Below, piece after piece: positions 12,399 to 24,959 of a stretch of DNA of 64,000 bases. The stretch is from Sclerotinia nivalis. Lineage: Eukaryota > Ascomycota > Leotiomycetes > Helotiales > Sclerotiniaceae. The position numbers and the translations under genes were made by a program. The notes under the pieces were generated by a model. The model ran no database searches and was not told where the DNA came from. It worked only from the letters and a program-made list of their open reading frames with translations. Location: the NCBI GenBank assembly GCA_029531795.1, contig JAPEIS010000014.1:868001-932000 (forward strand), written 5' to 3'. The stretch's first letter is position 1. Each line of letters begins with the position of its first letter.

Positions 12399-13081
12399 TT
12401 ACTTTCTCAATTGGCGTTGGTAGAAAGCCAACTCCTCACCCTCCAAAATATAGCCATCAACACGTCCAGATTGTCCAGGTCTGGATGAGACTGCGGCGTA
12501 AAGACGACCAGCCTCGAATTGCTTCTCCAAAGCAGCATCGACCTTTCCTGCAGCAGCGAATCTCTCGTGGTGCTTCTTCTCAATGGACTTGCTCTTCTTG
12601 GTATCTGGCTCCTCAACAGCTTGACCTGCCTTTTGTTGACGTCTTCGGCCCAAGTTTTGACCGTAGTGTGCCTCATACCATTGTCTGAATGGAGCAGCAT
12701 CGACTTGAACAATGGCGGATTTGGTGAGGGTGTTGGTTCGGACCAACTCGTTGTTGGAAGGATGGAAAGCGACAACAATCACACGGACCTTGCGGGCAAT
12801 ACCCTCAGAGGCCCATGAGAAGTTACCGGCTTCGAGACGGAGGGCACGGAACTTGCGGTTACCACCACGGGTACGGACGAGATGGATTCTCTTGGTTCCA
12901 ATACGGGTACCTGCTTCTTGTCTTCCGGCTTCGAAAGCGCGCTTCTTCCCTGTAAAAGTCTTAGTTTTCAGGTCGGAACATATATCAATAAAGATATATG
13001 GGCTATCTACTACGCACGGTAATGGGATCGCTTGGCGCCAGAGGCGGAGCGTTTATGTCTGCTGTCACGGCTGATACCCAT
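12399..13081 (-). CDS. RPS8: 40S ribosomal protein eS8
   Basis: Exon 1 is 13081-13018 and exon 2 is 12949-12399, with a 68-nt GT-AG intron splitting the codon for Arg22; 204 residues, the usual length. The N-terminus MGISRDSRHKRSASGAKRSH is the eS8 signature. It continues with KKRAFEAGRQ, TRIGTKRIHLVRTRGGN and RALRLEAGNFSW, and ends with ELAFYQRQLRK. The protein is a structural part of the small ribosomal subunit body, so it acts in cytosolic translation. An acceptor-like CCACAG lies just before the ATG, and a matching donor at 13437 suggests a leader intron, as is common in fungal ribosomal protein genes. There is a short internal basic insert (TKKSKSIEKKHHER), which is typical of the family. 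Confidence 0.97.
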
Positions 13082-13092
13082 GATTGCTAATT

Positions 13093-13437
13093 CTGTGGTA
13101 TGAAAAATAATTAGCCAATTTGGAACCAAGATAAGGAAGAAATTGATTTTAGTGCAGGCATTTGAAATGTCGTATCAAAGAATTAGAATTGGATGCGCGA
13201 CCAGTTATGCGAAGACAGGCATTGCCCGAAGAGATGTGCGAAAACAAGTATTGATATGTAATATGGTGTGCAGTCGATCGAAGATGGTTCTGAACTCCAT
13301 CTCAATTATCCACTGCGCAACTATTCCCAATCCTTTTTTGCTTGACAACATTTCCCTTCGCATATTCTGGTTTCGATTTCGTTCTTGATGCTCGATCGTA
13401 ATGCCGATAGGAATCAAGATATTGATGAATTACTGAC
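13093..13437 (-). other. Probable 5'-leader intron of RPS8
   Basis: On the minus strand CAG|GTCAGTAAT at 13438/13437 is a good donor and CATACCACAG ending at 13093 is a good acceptor, 12 nt before the RPS8 start codon. The interval contains no supported gene. This is inferred from the splice motifs alone; RNA data would settle it. Confidence 0.5.
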
Positions 13438-14899
13438 CTGATGATTCGAATTACAATCGTTGTCGTCGAAGAATTTGTCGTGAGAGTTTGAAGATTTTTG
13501 AATCGAAACTTTTGCAAAAATCAAAAACGGTGCGAGAAGCTAGTGCGGAGGCTAATAATAAGCGAGAGTTTCGCTGTTCGAAATGGTAGTCACGTGTACT
13601 TATAATTTATCACAGCTTTCACTCCTTCCCTGACATTTCTCATTTCCATATTATCCTTTCCTCAAAGTTATAATTCACGAGATTGAATAATGAATTCTGA
13701 TATAAGATTCCATGCCCTAAGAACCGTCATACATCCAAATTAGTCTCAAAAAGACGGCAAATGGATGCACTATTCCTTCCCGTGAACGTTAGCTATGTCT
13801 GGCTCAACCTGCCTGCCAATTGCAGCACAACTCGCTACAAAAAATCATGAGAATGCACACAGATAACCCGCACATTGGCTAGAAAGACTTTACAGTATCC
13901 GAACTCAGGTATTCTCCAAGAAGCCTTACACTAACCGGAGCATTAAAAGGAGGAGATGTTATTCAATCCATCTTAAATAATCCCTTCGCTCCAATTCCCT
14001 TTCTTCTAGCTCGATAAAAAATGTATCATTTGTGCTTGGTTCCGCTCTGTAACTTATGATTCGGAAGAGCTTTACAGTTCTGGAGATTTCTATCAAAGGC
14101 GAAACAACACACAACACAGCATTTCAACATTCCTTCGGGAGCCGAGTACAATGAGATAACGGAGTTTCTCTGATCACAGGCTCGGAAATCACTGGATTAT
14201 TGTCTTTCATCAATCAAAGTGCTTTTCATAGTGGTTGGAGAGTACATAATTATATCGGGTAGTCCATAGATATCCAATATAGAGGATGAAAAAGAATATG
14301 CTTCTAAGGATTAAGCAGTTGTTGGAGTAGGGTGGAGGCGTAATGGTCGAAATAGTGACGGATAATGGTTTGATCGAGCTATTGAACAGTGAGTCTTTTG
14401 CTGAATTGAGGAGAGGAACGATGATTGTGTAAAGAGGCTGGATGAATCGGCCATAGCACCTAAAAATTAACAGCCCCCAAGCTTCAATTGATCTTTTGGT
14501 TCTTCCAGTGTACCAAAATGGATCGGACTATATAGGCGTACTCCAATTTGCTACAAATTTTATCAGTAATTCTTTGAAAAACAGGATATTAGATTGTCCA
14601 GTTTGAATTCAATCATCGGGCCTTGCAAGGAGAACTTTCGTAGCCGCCAGCTTCAAATATACGACTTTGGTACTAGAAAGCCAACGGAAAGAGCAAACAA
14701 AACATTCGAGTTATCAATTTCTTTTCAATTGGTCTTCTCAAGACCAAGTTTTCTTTTTCCATCAAGTCGAAAGTTTAACTCCATTCCAAAATGGCTGAAG
14801 TCTTTACCTAGACATCAAGCTGGTGTCAAGCTTAAAGACTTTAGCCGTGAGACTCATTGTCATTCATTGATATTGAAACTTGAACAGTGTTGTTGGTTC
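13438..14899. other. Gene-free region
   Basis: RPS8 promoter at the left end; otherwise no supported gene on either strand. It is the start of a decayed zone that extends to about 21.3 kb. Confidence 0.4.
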
Positions 14900-16270
14900 A
14901 GTTTACTTCAGAAATTCCTCGACTTGGCAGATAAATCTCCCGCTCCCGCGAATGCGACCTTCAAATCCGAATCTGTCACCATTCAAGATGGCCCTGACGA
15001 TGTGCCAAGTCTCGAAGTTGTATTCAAGGTTCGTTCATCCCAATCAATTCGAATTATCTTATTTGCAGAACATACGTCAAACTCATAATATTTCGCTGGC
15101 TCAAATCAAGCTCACGGTTAATTAAATCACTGTAAGGTTAAAGCCAGAAATGGTGAGCCTACCGAGGCTGGGCTTGACCATTGGTACCTTGCTATGAAAT
15201 ATATGATCAACTCAATTTACGGCAAGTCATCCATGCTCACCGATTTCCTCCATCCCGACCCTTTGGCCTACCAACCATCTCAAGAACATTGGACGCAGTA
15301 CTACTTAAAAGTCCAGTGTTGAACGAACAAATTTCTGATCATGATGGTTCCCCTCTGAAGATTGCTTGCCAACTCAGAAGTAGAACTCTTTAAGAGAATG
15401 CACGTTACTGGTTGATGGAAGAGCGATCCTTGCATATCAGAAAATGATATGCATCTTTGCATCCGAGCTCTCGCTGCCTATACAAGCCTTTACGACAAAC
15501 TCGATACAGCAAATTAAGCTACTCTAAAGTGCATTGCGAAAAAAAGCCGTGACAAAGTGGGATTTTAAACACTTACCTGCTATTATCGGGAAATTTATGG
15601 AAATTCAAATGTGGTTTTTGAGACGATTCTTAAGCCCTATCTGGTCAGTGATCTTAAGACATTTGGAGTAGGTCAAGGTAAGTTCAAGGATTATTTTCTC
15701 TGCGCAGAAGTCAAAGATGCAGAGCTCCCATGGGACATGCAGCAAGAAGATTGGTAGGACCGCACAGTCAAGATGCGCAGCCATAATCGACTTTCGAATG
15801 TATCGCCTTGGTACGGGATTGAGAATTATGTATTGGGCAAGGAATTCCTACCACGACTTGAGAATCTCCTCTGGCAACCCAAGAGGCGACTTCCGGCGGC
15901 TTCTGAATTTCAATATCAGATGAGGATATTCGAAAGCTCATACGATTACACCAACCAAAATATTTCATCGGTAAATCAATTGCATCCGTTTCTCCAGCAC
16001 CTAACTTGCGCAAACTTAAGGTCCGCCATGTACCGGACTGCAGTTCTATACTGAGGAGCTCTTAATTCTTTGAATTGGCTCGCTTCCTTGGCTCGATATC
16101 ATATAATGAAGTCATTCGAATGTACCCTCAAAAATTCATGGACTCCCGAGCACCGAGAACCTGCAAATTCAGATTGCAGTCCGGGCTATCAGGTATTCTC
16201 ATAACGCCTTCGCAAATATCTCGGAAACTGAACTGGCATATTCTAGTTTTCTTTTCCACTCTTTCTATAT
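14900..16270 (+). pseudogene. Degenerate, unidentified multi-exon coding sequence
   Basis: Exon-like pieces remain but no frame is intact. Around 14930-15028 the translation reads LADKSPAPANATFKSESVTI and on to SLEVVFK. A plausible GT-AG intron (15029-15136) then leads into VKARNGEPTEAGLDHWYLAM followed by NSIYGKSSMLTDFLHPDP, after which stops and frame changes accumulate. A further coherent piece near 15700-15950 includes EVKDAELPWDMQQEDW, directly followed by a TAG, and then a WYGIENYVLGKEFLPRLE stretch. The preserved splice junction and protein-like composition argue for a former gene. I could not identify the family. Confidence 0.35.
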
Positions 16271-16735
16271 AGGATTTTACGAACAGTGGCTACTCACCCG
16301 AACGTTGCAACTATAGAACAAATACAGTTTCTGAGCTGGGAATTGATGATATGGAAGTTTATGGTTGTATTGAAAGCGCTGGAGAGACAACACGCACAAT
16401 TTCAAAATACTTCCTATACATGATACACCGTTTCAAAATTGCTTCTACTGTGATTAAGAGGTGAACGGATTGAGAGAATTTAGGTTTCCCGGTTTAAGTA
16501 TCAAACACATTCCATTCCTCTGATTCTAGGCGCTTTTATCATAGTACGTTCAAATATCTATATGCATAAAACGCATTCCGCTGTAAATGAAAAATCGATT
16601 CCGAATCTCAGAATACCATTTTGAAACCTGCTTCACGTCCCCCACAAACCCAGGTCTCGCTCGTCTAATCCGCAGCCCGTTTCACCTCCCCCATTAACAG
16701 GCATCTCCAACCACTACACCAACTCCGCAAACACA

Positions 16736-17292
16736 CTAACCTACCCCTCTCTCCATATCCATCCCCATCTCCTCCCAAAACCTCAAACTCTTTTCCCAAG
16801 CACCCCCAATCGCCCTCCAAGCCTCTTCCATCCTGTTACCTCCCCTCCGCCCCTAATCTGCAGTCTCGCACGCACGCACAATCCACAATTCCATCCCCCT
16901 CAACCCCTCATCCAAATCCGTACTCGCTATTTGTCCCCATGAATGATTAATTCCATACATACCCATCATTCCTGGTTTGTCTATCCACTCATTATAAGAT
17001 CACAAAGAATCAAATGCATTTTTTATGTTTATACCAGCTGGAAGTCCATAGTTATATTCTGCGGAAATGAATACATATGTATCGTATGAGATGGCGGTGG
17101 ACCAAGCTATGGAGTGGGCGTGCGTGAATGAGACTTGCGCAGGGACCGTGGCCGGCATTTTTAGTCTTGGTATTGAGGAGCGATCATGAAATAAATGACG
17201 ACTTGAAGATTTTCTATATTTGAATTTGATGTCCGAACGAATTCCCAAGGAGTATTTCTTGTAATTATAAATCTTGTTCAACACTATCCACA
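16736..17292 (-). pseudogene. NADPH-dependent FMN reductase-like (flavodoxin fold) remnant
   Basis: The minus-strand frame contains the family's core pattern: SIPRLKMPATVPAQ, a THAHSIAW stretch, YDTYVFISAEYNYGLPAG, then KNAFDSL, a TGA stop, SYNEWIDKPGMMGMYGINH and a LDEGLRGMELWIV tail. In intact members the order is T-E-H-T...W...D..VFVTPEYN.(S/G).P..LKNAIDWL..EW..KP..IVSYG. A TGA interrupts the helix between the flavin-binding loop and the YNEW motif, a TAG follows the conserved region, and an extra residue sits in GINIKNAF. The N-terminal strand with the GS-R motif is not clear. Such enzymes bind FMN and reduce flavins or quinones. The remnant is non-functional as read. Confidence 0.6.
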
Positions 17293-17300
17293 TAACCCAT

Positions 17301-20300
17301 TACTTTATCTCTAGACGACAAATTATCTACCATTTACGCAAATCATCATGGCGAAATCTGGAGGTTGATGGGCTTCACGTACGAGTTTAGCAATACAAAA
17401 CTTATTTCTTGCTGAGATGCTATTGCTTTCAATCTTTTCAATCTTTTCACTTGCGATATATTGTTTACTAACCATAAATTCTTAGTCAAGTCACGATTAA
17501 AGAATATTTACACCTGATCAAGGGGGAAATCAGAAGCACAAAAGGCCGAAATCTGGGCTAATGATCTGCATTTCAAAGAAGTCGACATCCCAAACCACGA
17601 ACCGCAGAGATGGCCAATCATAAATCTACTCCGCGCCGCGTAGAGAAGTGACATCGATGTGTGATTAGTTGGTCCTGCGGACGCGGTTTTGATTAGTGGA
17701 GGGACAGGGATATTTGATATTGAGACTGAGTGTTTAATATGGCACTTCCTTTTGCTTCCTATGACTAAAAGGAGCTTTGATCGTATGTTCTATGTAGTGT
17801 CTAATAGAATACATAGTATGCTGTATGGGCATCAACTTGTAATTTTCATTGCCTCAAAGCATTATCAACAGTTGCCCAGGTCCATACATGTTGTGCACTG
17901 TGTGGAAACTCGCATTCGAGCATGACCAGGTCAAATAATTGAAAAGATCTAAAAAATTAAAAGCTGGACTAACAGTGAGATATTCGCAACAACGATATCA
18001 GATTTTCTATTTCTGTAACGGGACAAACACGACGTAGTTCAGAAGTGCATCCGTACTATAGCTTACCTTCGCAGTTATGTTAGTGAGGTTAGCCGAGGGG
18101 TAGCATCTATTTTCGTCACGACGCACCCATTAGCTTCATCTCACGTCACACGCAAAAGTACAGGGCTGAGTATCAATACGAGAAGAATACCGATAGCCCG
18201 GATATATCTAAAGTAGTGAGATATTGATCCGAATATAGCTCGGTCCCGAACGTATTCTGAGCATTGTTGATACTATTTGGTTACGGATAGGACATGGCTT
18301 TCAGATACTTGATAAGACATTGTGAGGGATTGCAATTGTTGGTTCATAACTATGTATCACTTTGGGCCGCTGATGGTGTTCTGACTGCTGACATGTTGTT
18401 TGGAAAGAACTGTTGGAACTACAAGGTGGAAGGTGGTTGTCAGGCCGCCGTTGCCATATCATTTCCCCTGGAAAGTAAATCAATGAAGTATACGAGAATT
18501 TCAAATAGACTGAATCAACTGGGCAGTCTTGTATTAGGCTCATGGTCATACGAACGTTTAATCAATTGTTGGTCTGGAACTATTATTATCACATTCGACG
18601 CAAAAATGGAGGTCGGGTGCTACCTCGATAGGTAGTATTCCTTGTTAATGAAATGAAGATGTAAGGAAAGCAGCCAAGTTCCAAACCATTGGGAAGTCTT
18701 GGTATGGGCATCCAAAGTGTCGGGACGTTTAGAAAGAAGATATGCGCATGATATGCCTGCCTGGTCGCGGGCAAGACCGAGATTCCAACTGCATACGTAG
18801 GCCTTGCTTACTGCGCTACTGGTTCTACCAGATTACTTCAGCTCAAGCAACACTTCGAATCTAAGCGATATTCACGAGAACTTTGGCACAGCATTGGTCC
18901 TTCTCGAGACCTGCTATTGTTGGAATCAGACGATGAGACATATGCGTGTAATCTTCGGATCTAATTCAGTGGGGGTCACAGACTTCACACCTACTCGATT
19001 TTACTTTTAATGTAAAAAAGTATTGCGGATGATAAAAGGAAACGTGATTACATCAAATATTGATCATGAACACCACCTTGAGTAAGACAATTGGAGCGAT
19101 CTCTGTTGATACTGTACTCCTGTATACAATGTAGAAAGAACGACAAACATGCTAAGGAACACAAATACCATCACATCAAACTATACATCCTGTTGGCGGG
19201 TGAAGTCCGGTTGTTGGTAGCTGAGTGCAGAGAACTTGCTGTTAGATCTACATGCTTGACAGGTCAATATCAATGTCCGCAATGGTGTCCTCATGCGTGT
19301 TCAACCAAACTGTCGGTATGAACGCGATTCAGGCAACCTAACCATGCAATTTCGGATGACTTTAGTAATAAAATCTGTGTGCAACCATCATGAGATAAAT
19401 TATATTAGATGCAACTGCATCCTGCTGTCAGACGCACATGACCTATTTTGAGGACATGCGCGGCGAAGGAAATGATATGCAATGGAATACATACTGGGGG
19501 CCCAATACTACCCTGTAGGTAACTCAAAAATATGGAGCAAAATGAGGGAATACTAGGATCATGGAGAGGTGAGTAAAATAGCACGAAACTGCTCGCGCCC
19601 ACATTTTCCTTCGTTACAAGAAGAGTAAATAACACAAGAAGTGATGTCTAGATACAGTAGTGACAGGAGAAACACTTGCTTGAAGAAACCCGTCATTTTG
19701 CTAGGAAACACCTTGAAGCAATAATTTCATCCTAGCATGTATCTTCAACGGGCTTCCCATTCCGACTTATCCGGAAGCGCTGACGAAGCGGGGTTCTCTT
19801 CAAAGACGCGGCCAGGGCGGGCAGACGAACATGAAAATCTAGATTGTGGAATCTCTCAACTTAGATGCACCTTGGTACTCAAGCGGTTAAACCATAATAC
19901 CGGGTCCGTGTTGATTGGTGGGTCCGAATTTGGAGATGGATACCGAGGATCCACTATCCATTCCTAATCTATTTAGCAGCGAAAAAGCTACCACATGAAA
20001 CGATGTTGTTGGAATGAGTGCCTCCATTTAAATCGATTGCAGCTTGAGGCTGATAAGTCCCTTCATGTATGCTCCACTTTCAATGGAACATGCCTGTCGA
20101 GTCATCCCACTTGGAAGGATCAGCTGCGGCGTGGACACCAGGCAATTCTTGCATTTCCCTGTCGCGATACAGGTATCGGCATGCTGATAAGTTCGATATC
20201 AGGGGTAAGGAACCTTCCTGACATTCCTAGTGGCAGAGAATAGATAGTCTTATCATTTCCCCTCAGATTCTGTACGATTCGTCTTACGTTGCTAGTTGAG

Positions 20301-21359
20301 CGATTGACTCACCATGATTGATAATTGGCTGCAGCGCAATACCATGAGTATCCATTGAACTGTGGCTTGGGTTCACATTGTGCCCATTTAACCGCCGCAT
20401 CGATAAGATAGGGAGCCATTATCATATGGGGCGGATGTGAACTAGCATGCCAATGAGGAATCATTCCGCACTGAAATTGGTTGCATCGTGACTCCAATGA
20501 ATAGATAGTTTAAATTGGTGATCTAGACACTTGGAAGACAGGAACATTCCTCGGTCCCGAAATAACTTTTTCTTTCCCACAATTGATGCCACCAAGGAGT
20601 TAGTTCACATGGCGTATACATAGTATGTCATAGAATTATGTATCTTTTCTACAGCAAAAAATTGTGGCGCGTCTGACGGCAGTGTAAGTTAGTGCTAAGC
20701 CATGAATTCTGCACAATATGATACCCATGCATTGACGAAACATTGCTCGTAAGCTGGCGTGTTAAGATTGCTGTAGAAGGCGTTCATAACGCTGGATTGC
20801 GATTTTCAATCTTATGTGGAAAATTTAGCGTCTGACTGTATGAAGCATAGGTAAGCTTCTCCACCCCAGAGCCCCATGCAGAAGCGATCTTGGTCCATGT
20901 TTAGTGCCTATACCAAGCCAGGCTTTAGCGACCGCTGCCGACATATTTGTGGACAAGGCTATGTATGTCCTGAGACACAGCCCGATGCAACAGCAAGAAT
21001 AAACTGCATTGATAATCTTGGACATGCAAGTTATATTATTTCTTTATCTCCCCCACTCAAATGAGAACTTATACCAATACTGAAATAGGCCCTTGATAGC
21101 TTTTAGGTGGCTGATGAGATGAATGAATGCAGCGATGAACTGTGCATGTCGATGGAGCTGACGCCTATCGCGGAAAGGCGCCGAGTTCATCACTCCATGA
21201 GAAGTAAAGCGAATTGGCAACGCAATTTTGAAGTTCTCGAGAGATGATTATTGTAGTTGTTGACATTAACATTAGTGATAGATATGTACTGGATACAGCA
21301 TCATACACTTGGGAAGAGAGAGTAAGGAGAGATTATGATGAGAAAATTCCAGGTGTAAT
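17301..21359. other. Decayed, gene-free region
   Basis: About 4 kb without an intact gene. Near 17540-17740 a plus-strand stretch reads AEIWANDLHFKEVDIPNHEP and later VGPADAVLISGGTGIFDIET, broken by in-frame stops; this looks like another coding remnant that I cannot place in a family. The remainder (18-21.3 kb) has only short frames in all six readings, with no coherent homology. Confidence 0.4.
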
Positions 21360-23086
21360 CTAGTCTATACTCGAGCGAAAGAGCTCATTTGCCACTTCTC
21401 CATATTGAAGGATGTCCGTAACGATTCGATAACCTTCAGGCATATTCTCGTCATTCTGCCTGCAGGTAATTCGAACTTCTTTATGCCATCGATCGACTTC
21501 AAAAGACTCCCCATAACATCTTGCATTCTCAAGTATAGCTCCGGATTCATCCATTCCTGGTTGTTCGAGTGCCATCTTCCAAATCGCGATCCTGGCAATC
21601 ACACGACTATCCCATGCACCCTCTCGTCGGTGAGAGAAAAGCAGTAGTTTTAGTGCTTCACCACGTAGTGATGGTGAATTGCGACAGTACAATGCAACTT
21701 CAAATAGCGGTATTGTAGTGCGAATATCAAAATTAAACGATGCTTTGCCTTTTAATCTGGTTAGTGTATAATCAATTGCTAGAAGTGATAGCAAATACCT
21801 CTGGACAAACATGTTTCATATTCTATTATATCTCGCGTGTAAGAGACAATATACTGGAATGGCTCGAGGAGCTCGTCCGTGATCGATTGCGGTTCGTTGA
21901 GACTTGTGGCAAGCTTGATAATACTGACCAACACTCGCATCCTCAATGAATATGGTCTTAGCACTGGATGGCCAGGAATTTCAGTTTTGCAATTGGACAT
22001 CCACGTAGATCGACAAAGGGCAGCATCCCATTGTCTTAATTGTGCTACATAACAATCTCTCAGCTTGATTGCTGAACGAGGGATTTTTGTTCTTGGCGTG
22101 AATCTGTATTTGAATATCTCTAAATAGAGGTTGTTGGCCCTTGTGACGAGTATCTCTCGAGTATTGACTGCTTCCTCTATGCCAGAGTAAAATTCTGGGA
22201 TGTAGATCTGCTCTTTTCGAAATATGGCTTGGCGATAAGAGTATTCTGATTCGAAGCCCATAGTGGAATAACTGACACTATGGAGGCTCATTAGGACACG
22301 AACGAATCGGTCATCAAGAAGCTTTGAGGTCTCTTTCGTAAGCAATGATCGAGCGCATTGCATGTGAGAAGTTGCTAGATCTCGATTGCCGTAAAAACAA
22401 TCAAAGTGGGCTAATATCATAGACGAAATAAATAGCGCTCTTGAATGCTCCGCCGTACATTTGGTGGTTCCTATGAAGTCTCTCGTTGACAGCAACGCTT
22501 TGCCGTATTGTTTCAAGGCGAATTGTTCATGATATTGAGCTTGTTGTGAGTTGTTAGTGTCCAACTGAAAGCTCCGCACAAGAGCAGAAATCGCTACGAT
22601 TCCATGACGAACACATGGTGTAGTAAAGCTTTCCTGGAGAACGGCTTCGGTCCAAAAGAATGACTCGATCGACCTAGCTGTACGGTGTGCTGTATTCATA
22701 ATCATCCCATATGGGTCTGCGGAAGCTGCATATGCAAAATCTTGAAAATATAGCAATTCTTGCTCGCTAAGGTTTAGGTAAGAAGTCTCATGATTTGCTA
22801 GAGTTGGTGGTGCCGGGCGTATAGGGACCAAGCCTTGTCGAGCAACATCTTTCATTTTCGTTGCTGGCACTTGGGTGGTATAACCACGACATCGAATCCC
22901 GGACTTAGTACATCGAAAACAAACTGGTTTCCCTTCATCGCATTTTAATCTTCGAAATCTGTGGTGTATCAAGTCAACATTATGCTCGGAATGGGATATC
23001 AACAAACCATACTTGCACGTTACGCAACCTGACTTGACTTTAGGCTTGGAAGCTCTTTTTCCAACATAGTCTGACATTTCGCTCAT
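21360..23086 (-). CDS. Zn(II)2Cys6 fungal transcription factor
   Basis: Exons 23086-23013, 22958-21799 and 21748-21360 give about 540 residues. The DNA-binding cluster is SGCVTCKFRRLKCDEGKPVC followed by FRCTKSGIRCRGY, a canonical GAL4-type cluster close to the N-terminus. The C-terminal part resembles the fungal-specific regulatory region (Fungal_trans_2): it includes HGIVAISALVRS, YGKAL and, at the end, the conserved REGAWDSRVIARIAIWK area. Intron 1 (54 nt) separates the second and third zinc cysteines and has no in-frame stop, so its retention would leave the frame open. Intron 2 is 50 nt. I chose the ATG at 23086; an upstream in-frame ATG at 23116 and a downstream one at 23077 are alternatives. 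It probably regulates a metabolic pathway; its nearest left neighbours are decayed genes, so its target is unknown. Confidence 0.85.
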
Positions 23087-24060
23087 TATTAATTGGAGAG
23101 ACGTCAAAACAAACACTTATGATAAAACTATAAATCTTGCCAAAGACGCGAGGAGTGATATGTAATATTTAAATTCTGCCCATGCACCGAAGACTTTCCC
23201 TTCTGAGAATGGCTACGACTTGCGGCTAAGCCAGCAAGGGTTGGGCGTGGATAGGGCTGGACAGGGGAGCAGGCCAACTTCTAGGATCCTAACGACAGGG
23301 AAGGAGCGCAGAAAATAATGCTCTACTCATTCCAGGGTTGGAAGCAGTGTAGTGAGAAATTGGTGAGAACCTGTATCAGGGGGAGTGCATGATCGTTCAT
23401 TTGACGAATGAAAAACCAAGCTCCATTTCGTGCATTTTAGAGAGCCCACATCTCATGCATCTGCAGACGCTTTAATCCCTCACTAGGTAGCGCTTGCACT
23501 TGCCTGAATTTTTGAATCCAATTGTAGTCAGACTTGTACATCTGACAAACTTCAAATACGCATCAAATGCAAAGTTTTGACGTCAAACTCTTCATCAGGC
23601 ATAGAAATGATGATTTGGCAGCAGGTATGGTGTAGCAAGGCAAGTAAGCCCAGGTATGTTTATTAAAAGGATGTCCAATGAAATGAAGAGGGGTCCATGA
23701 TTGAAAAGCATTGTGACATTGTGACATCAAACCTTGCTTAAGGGCACAGCCGTTCAAGGCATTTTAGATCTTTTCCAGTATTTCAGCATCAATAGGATGG
23801 GGGCTTTCGATTCAAAAAACAAAAACCAACAGTTGGAAGTCTAAGCAATTACGGCTGACCAGGTTTGATATTGGATTCTAAAGTCCGATGCACTAGCGGA
23901 GCGGAATAACACATCATCCGGAACAATTTTCTTTGTGAATTCTGTAATCCACACTTATCACGACCCCTCAGACAAAATAAGTCTTACACATCAGCAGAGG
24001 GCCCCCAAACTTTTAACAAGGACAACTTTGTGTTTCGGAACATTACTAAATAAAGAAACC
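23087..24060. other. Divergent intergenic region between the Zn2Cys6 factor and DPH3
   Basis: No supported gene. It presumably holds both promoters. A plus-strand frame upstream of DPH3 starts at 23935 and is in frame with it, but it carries no conserved sequence and is treated as leader. Confidence 0.45.
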
Positions 24061-24433
24061 ATGGCCGAAAATATTTACGACGAGATCGAAATCGAGGACA
24101 TGACTTATGACCCAGTTCTACAAATTTATCATTACCCATGTCCATGTGGCGATCGATTTGAAATTGGCATTGCAGATTTGAGAGACGGAGAAGATATTGG
24201 AGTTTGTCCAAGTTGTAGTTTGATGATTAAAGTTATTTTTGAGGTGGTGAGTTTTATTCTTTCTCATGAGAGAATGTGGTTCGATGCCAGTACGAAGTCA
24301 TACCATTCATGGCTCCTCGATGCAGAAAAGGCAAGAAGATTCTTGAATTATGGGACTAATACTTGCGACGTAGGATGATTTACCAAAGCCAGAAGGAGAT
24401 CAAGGTGGTTCTCAAGTGGCGGTTGCGACTTGA
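24061..24433 (+). CDS. DPH3: Diphthamide biosynthesis protein 3 / Kti11
   Basis: Exons 24061-24246 and 24374-24433 with a 127-nt GT-AG intron; 81 residues, the family length. The CSL-type zinc finger is complete: YPCPCGDRFEI supplies CxC and VCPSCSLMIKVIF supplies CxxC. The N-terminus (MAENIYDEIEIEDMTYD) and the tail after the finger are typical. Dph3 carries a rubredoxin-like iron or zinc centre, donates electrons to Dph1-Dph2 for diphthamide formation on elongation factor 2, and also serves Elongator-dependent tRNA wobble modification. The ATG at 24061 is chosen because the conserved N-terminus starts there; an in-frame ATG at 23935 would add an unconserved leader. Confidence 0.95.
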
Positions 24434-24959
24434 GTAGAGTGATGATCCGAGGCTGCTTCATGATATTTGATTCGAGTCGAGAATATTTTACATCGAGTCA
24501 CTAAGTGATGAGGGTTTAGTGGAAAAGAGACTGACCAGTCTCAGAGGGATATGCAGCGATGATGGCGGGCATACTTTTCCAAACACGACTCGCGCCCGAT
24601 GACTATCCAGTCTATGGTGTTATTCTGCGAAGGAACATTACCGCAAGAATAGAACCGAATTGGGTCAAGTCAAGGTCATGGTGACTAGGAAGCAAATGGG
24701 ATCAGATCACTAGGAGAAATTACCATTGTGTCTATAATGAGCACACATTTAGAGAGCCATACTGTGTCCATTATCGTTGGATGAAGTCCAAAAATACAAA
24801 ACTGCCATAATATCTCAAATGATTTTCTATTTGAAATATCTCGTGTCGTGAAAATACCACTGCCATAGAACGCCATATGATGTCCGATTTAGAGACCCGC
24901 AAGCTGCAAGAAGAGCTCGCTTAATCCATCTGTGCATCTTACTTGAATATTTCAACCTA
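24434..24959. other. Convergent intergenic region
   Basis: Lies between the ends of DPH3 and the frataxin gene; nothing else is supported. It probably holds both 3' ends. Confidence 0.5.
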
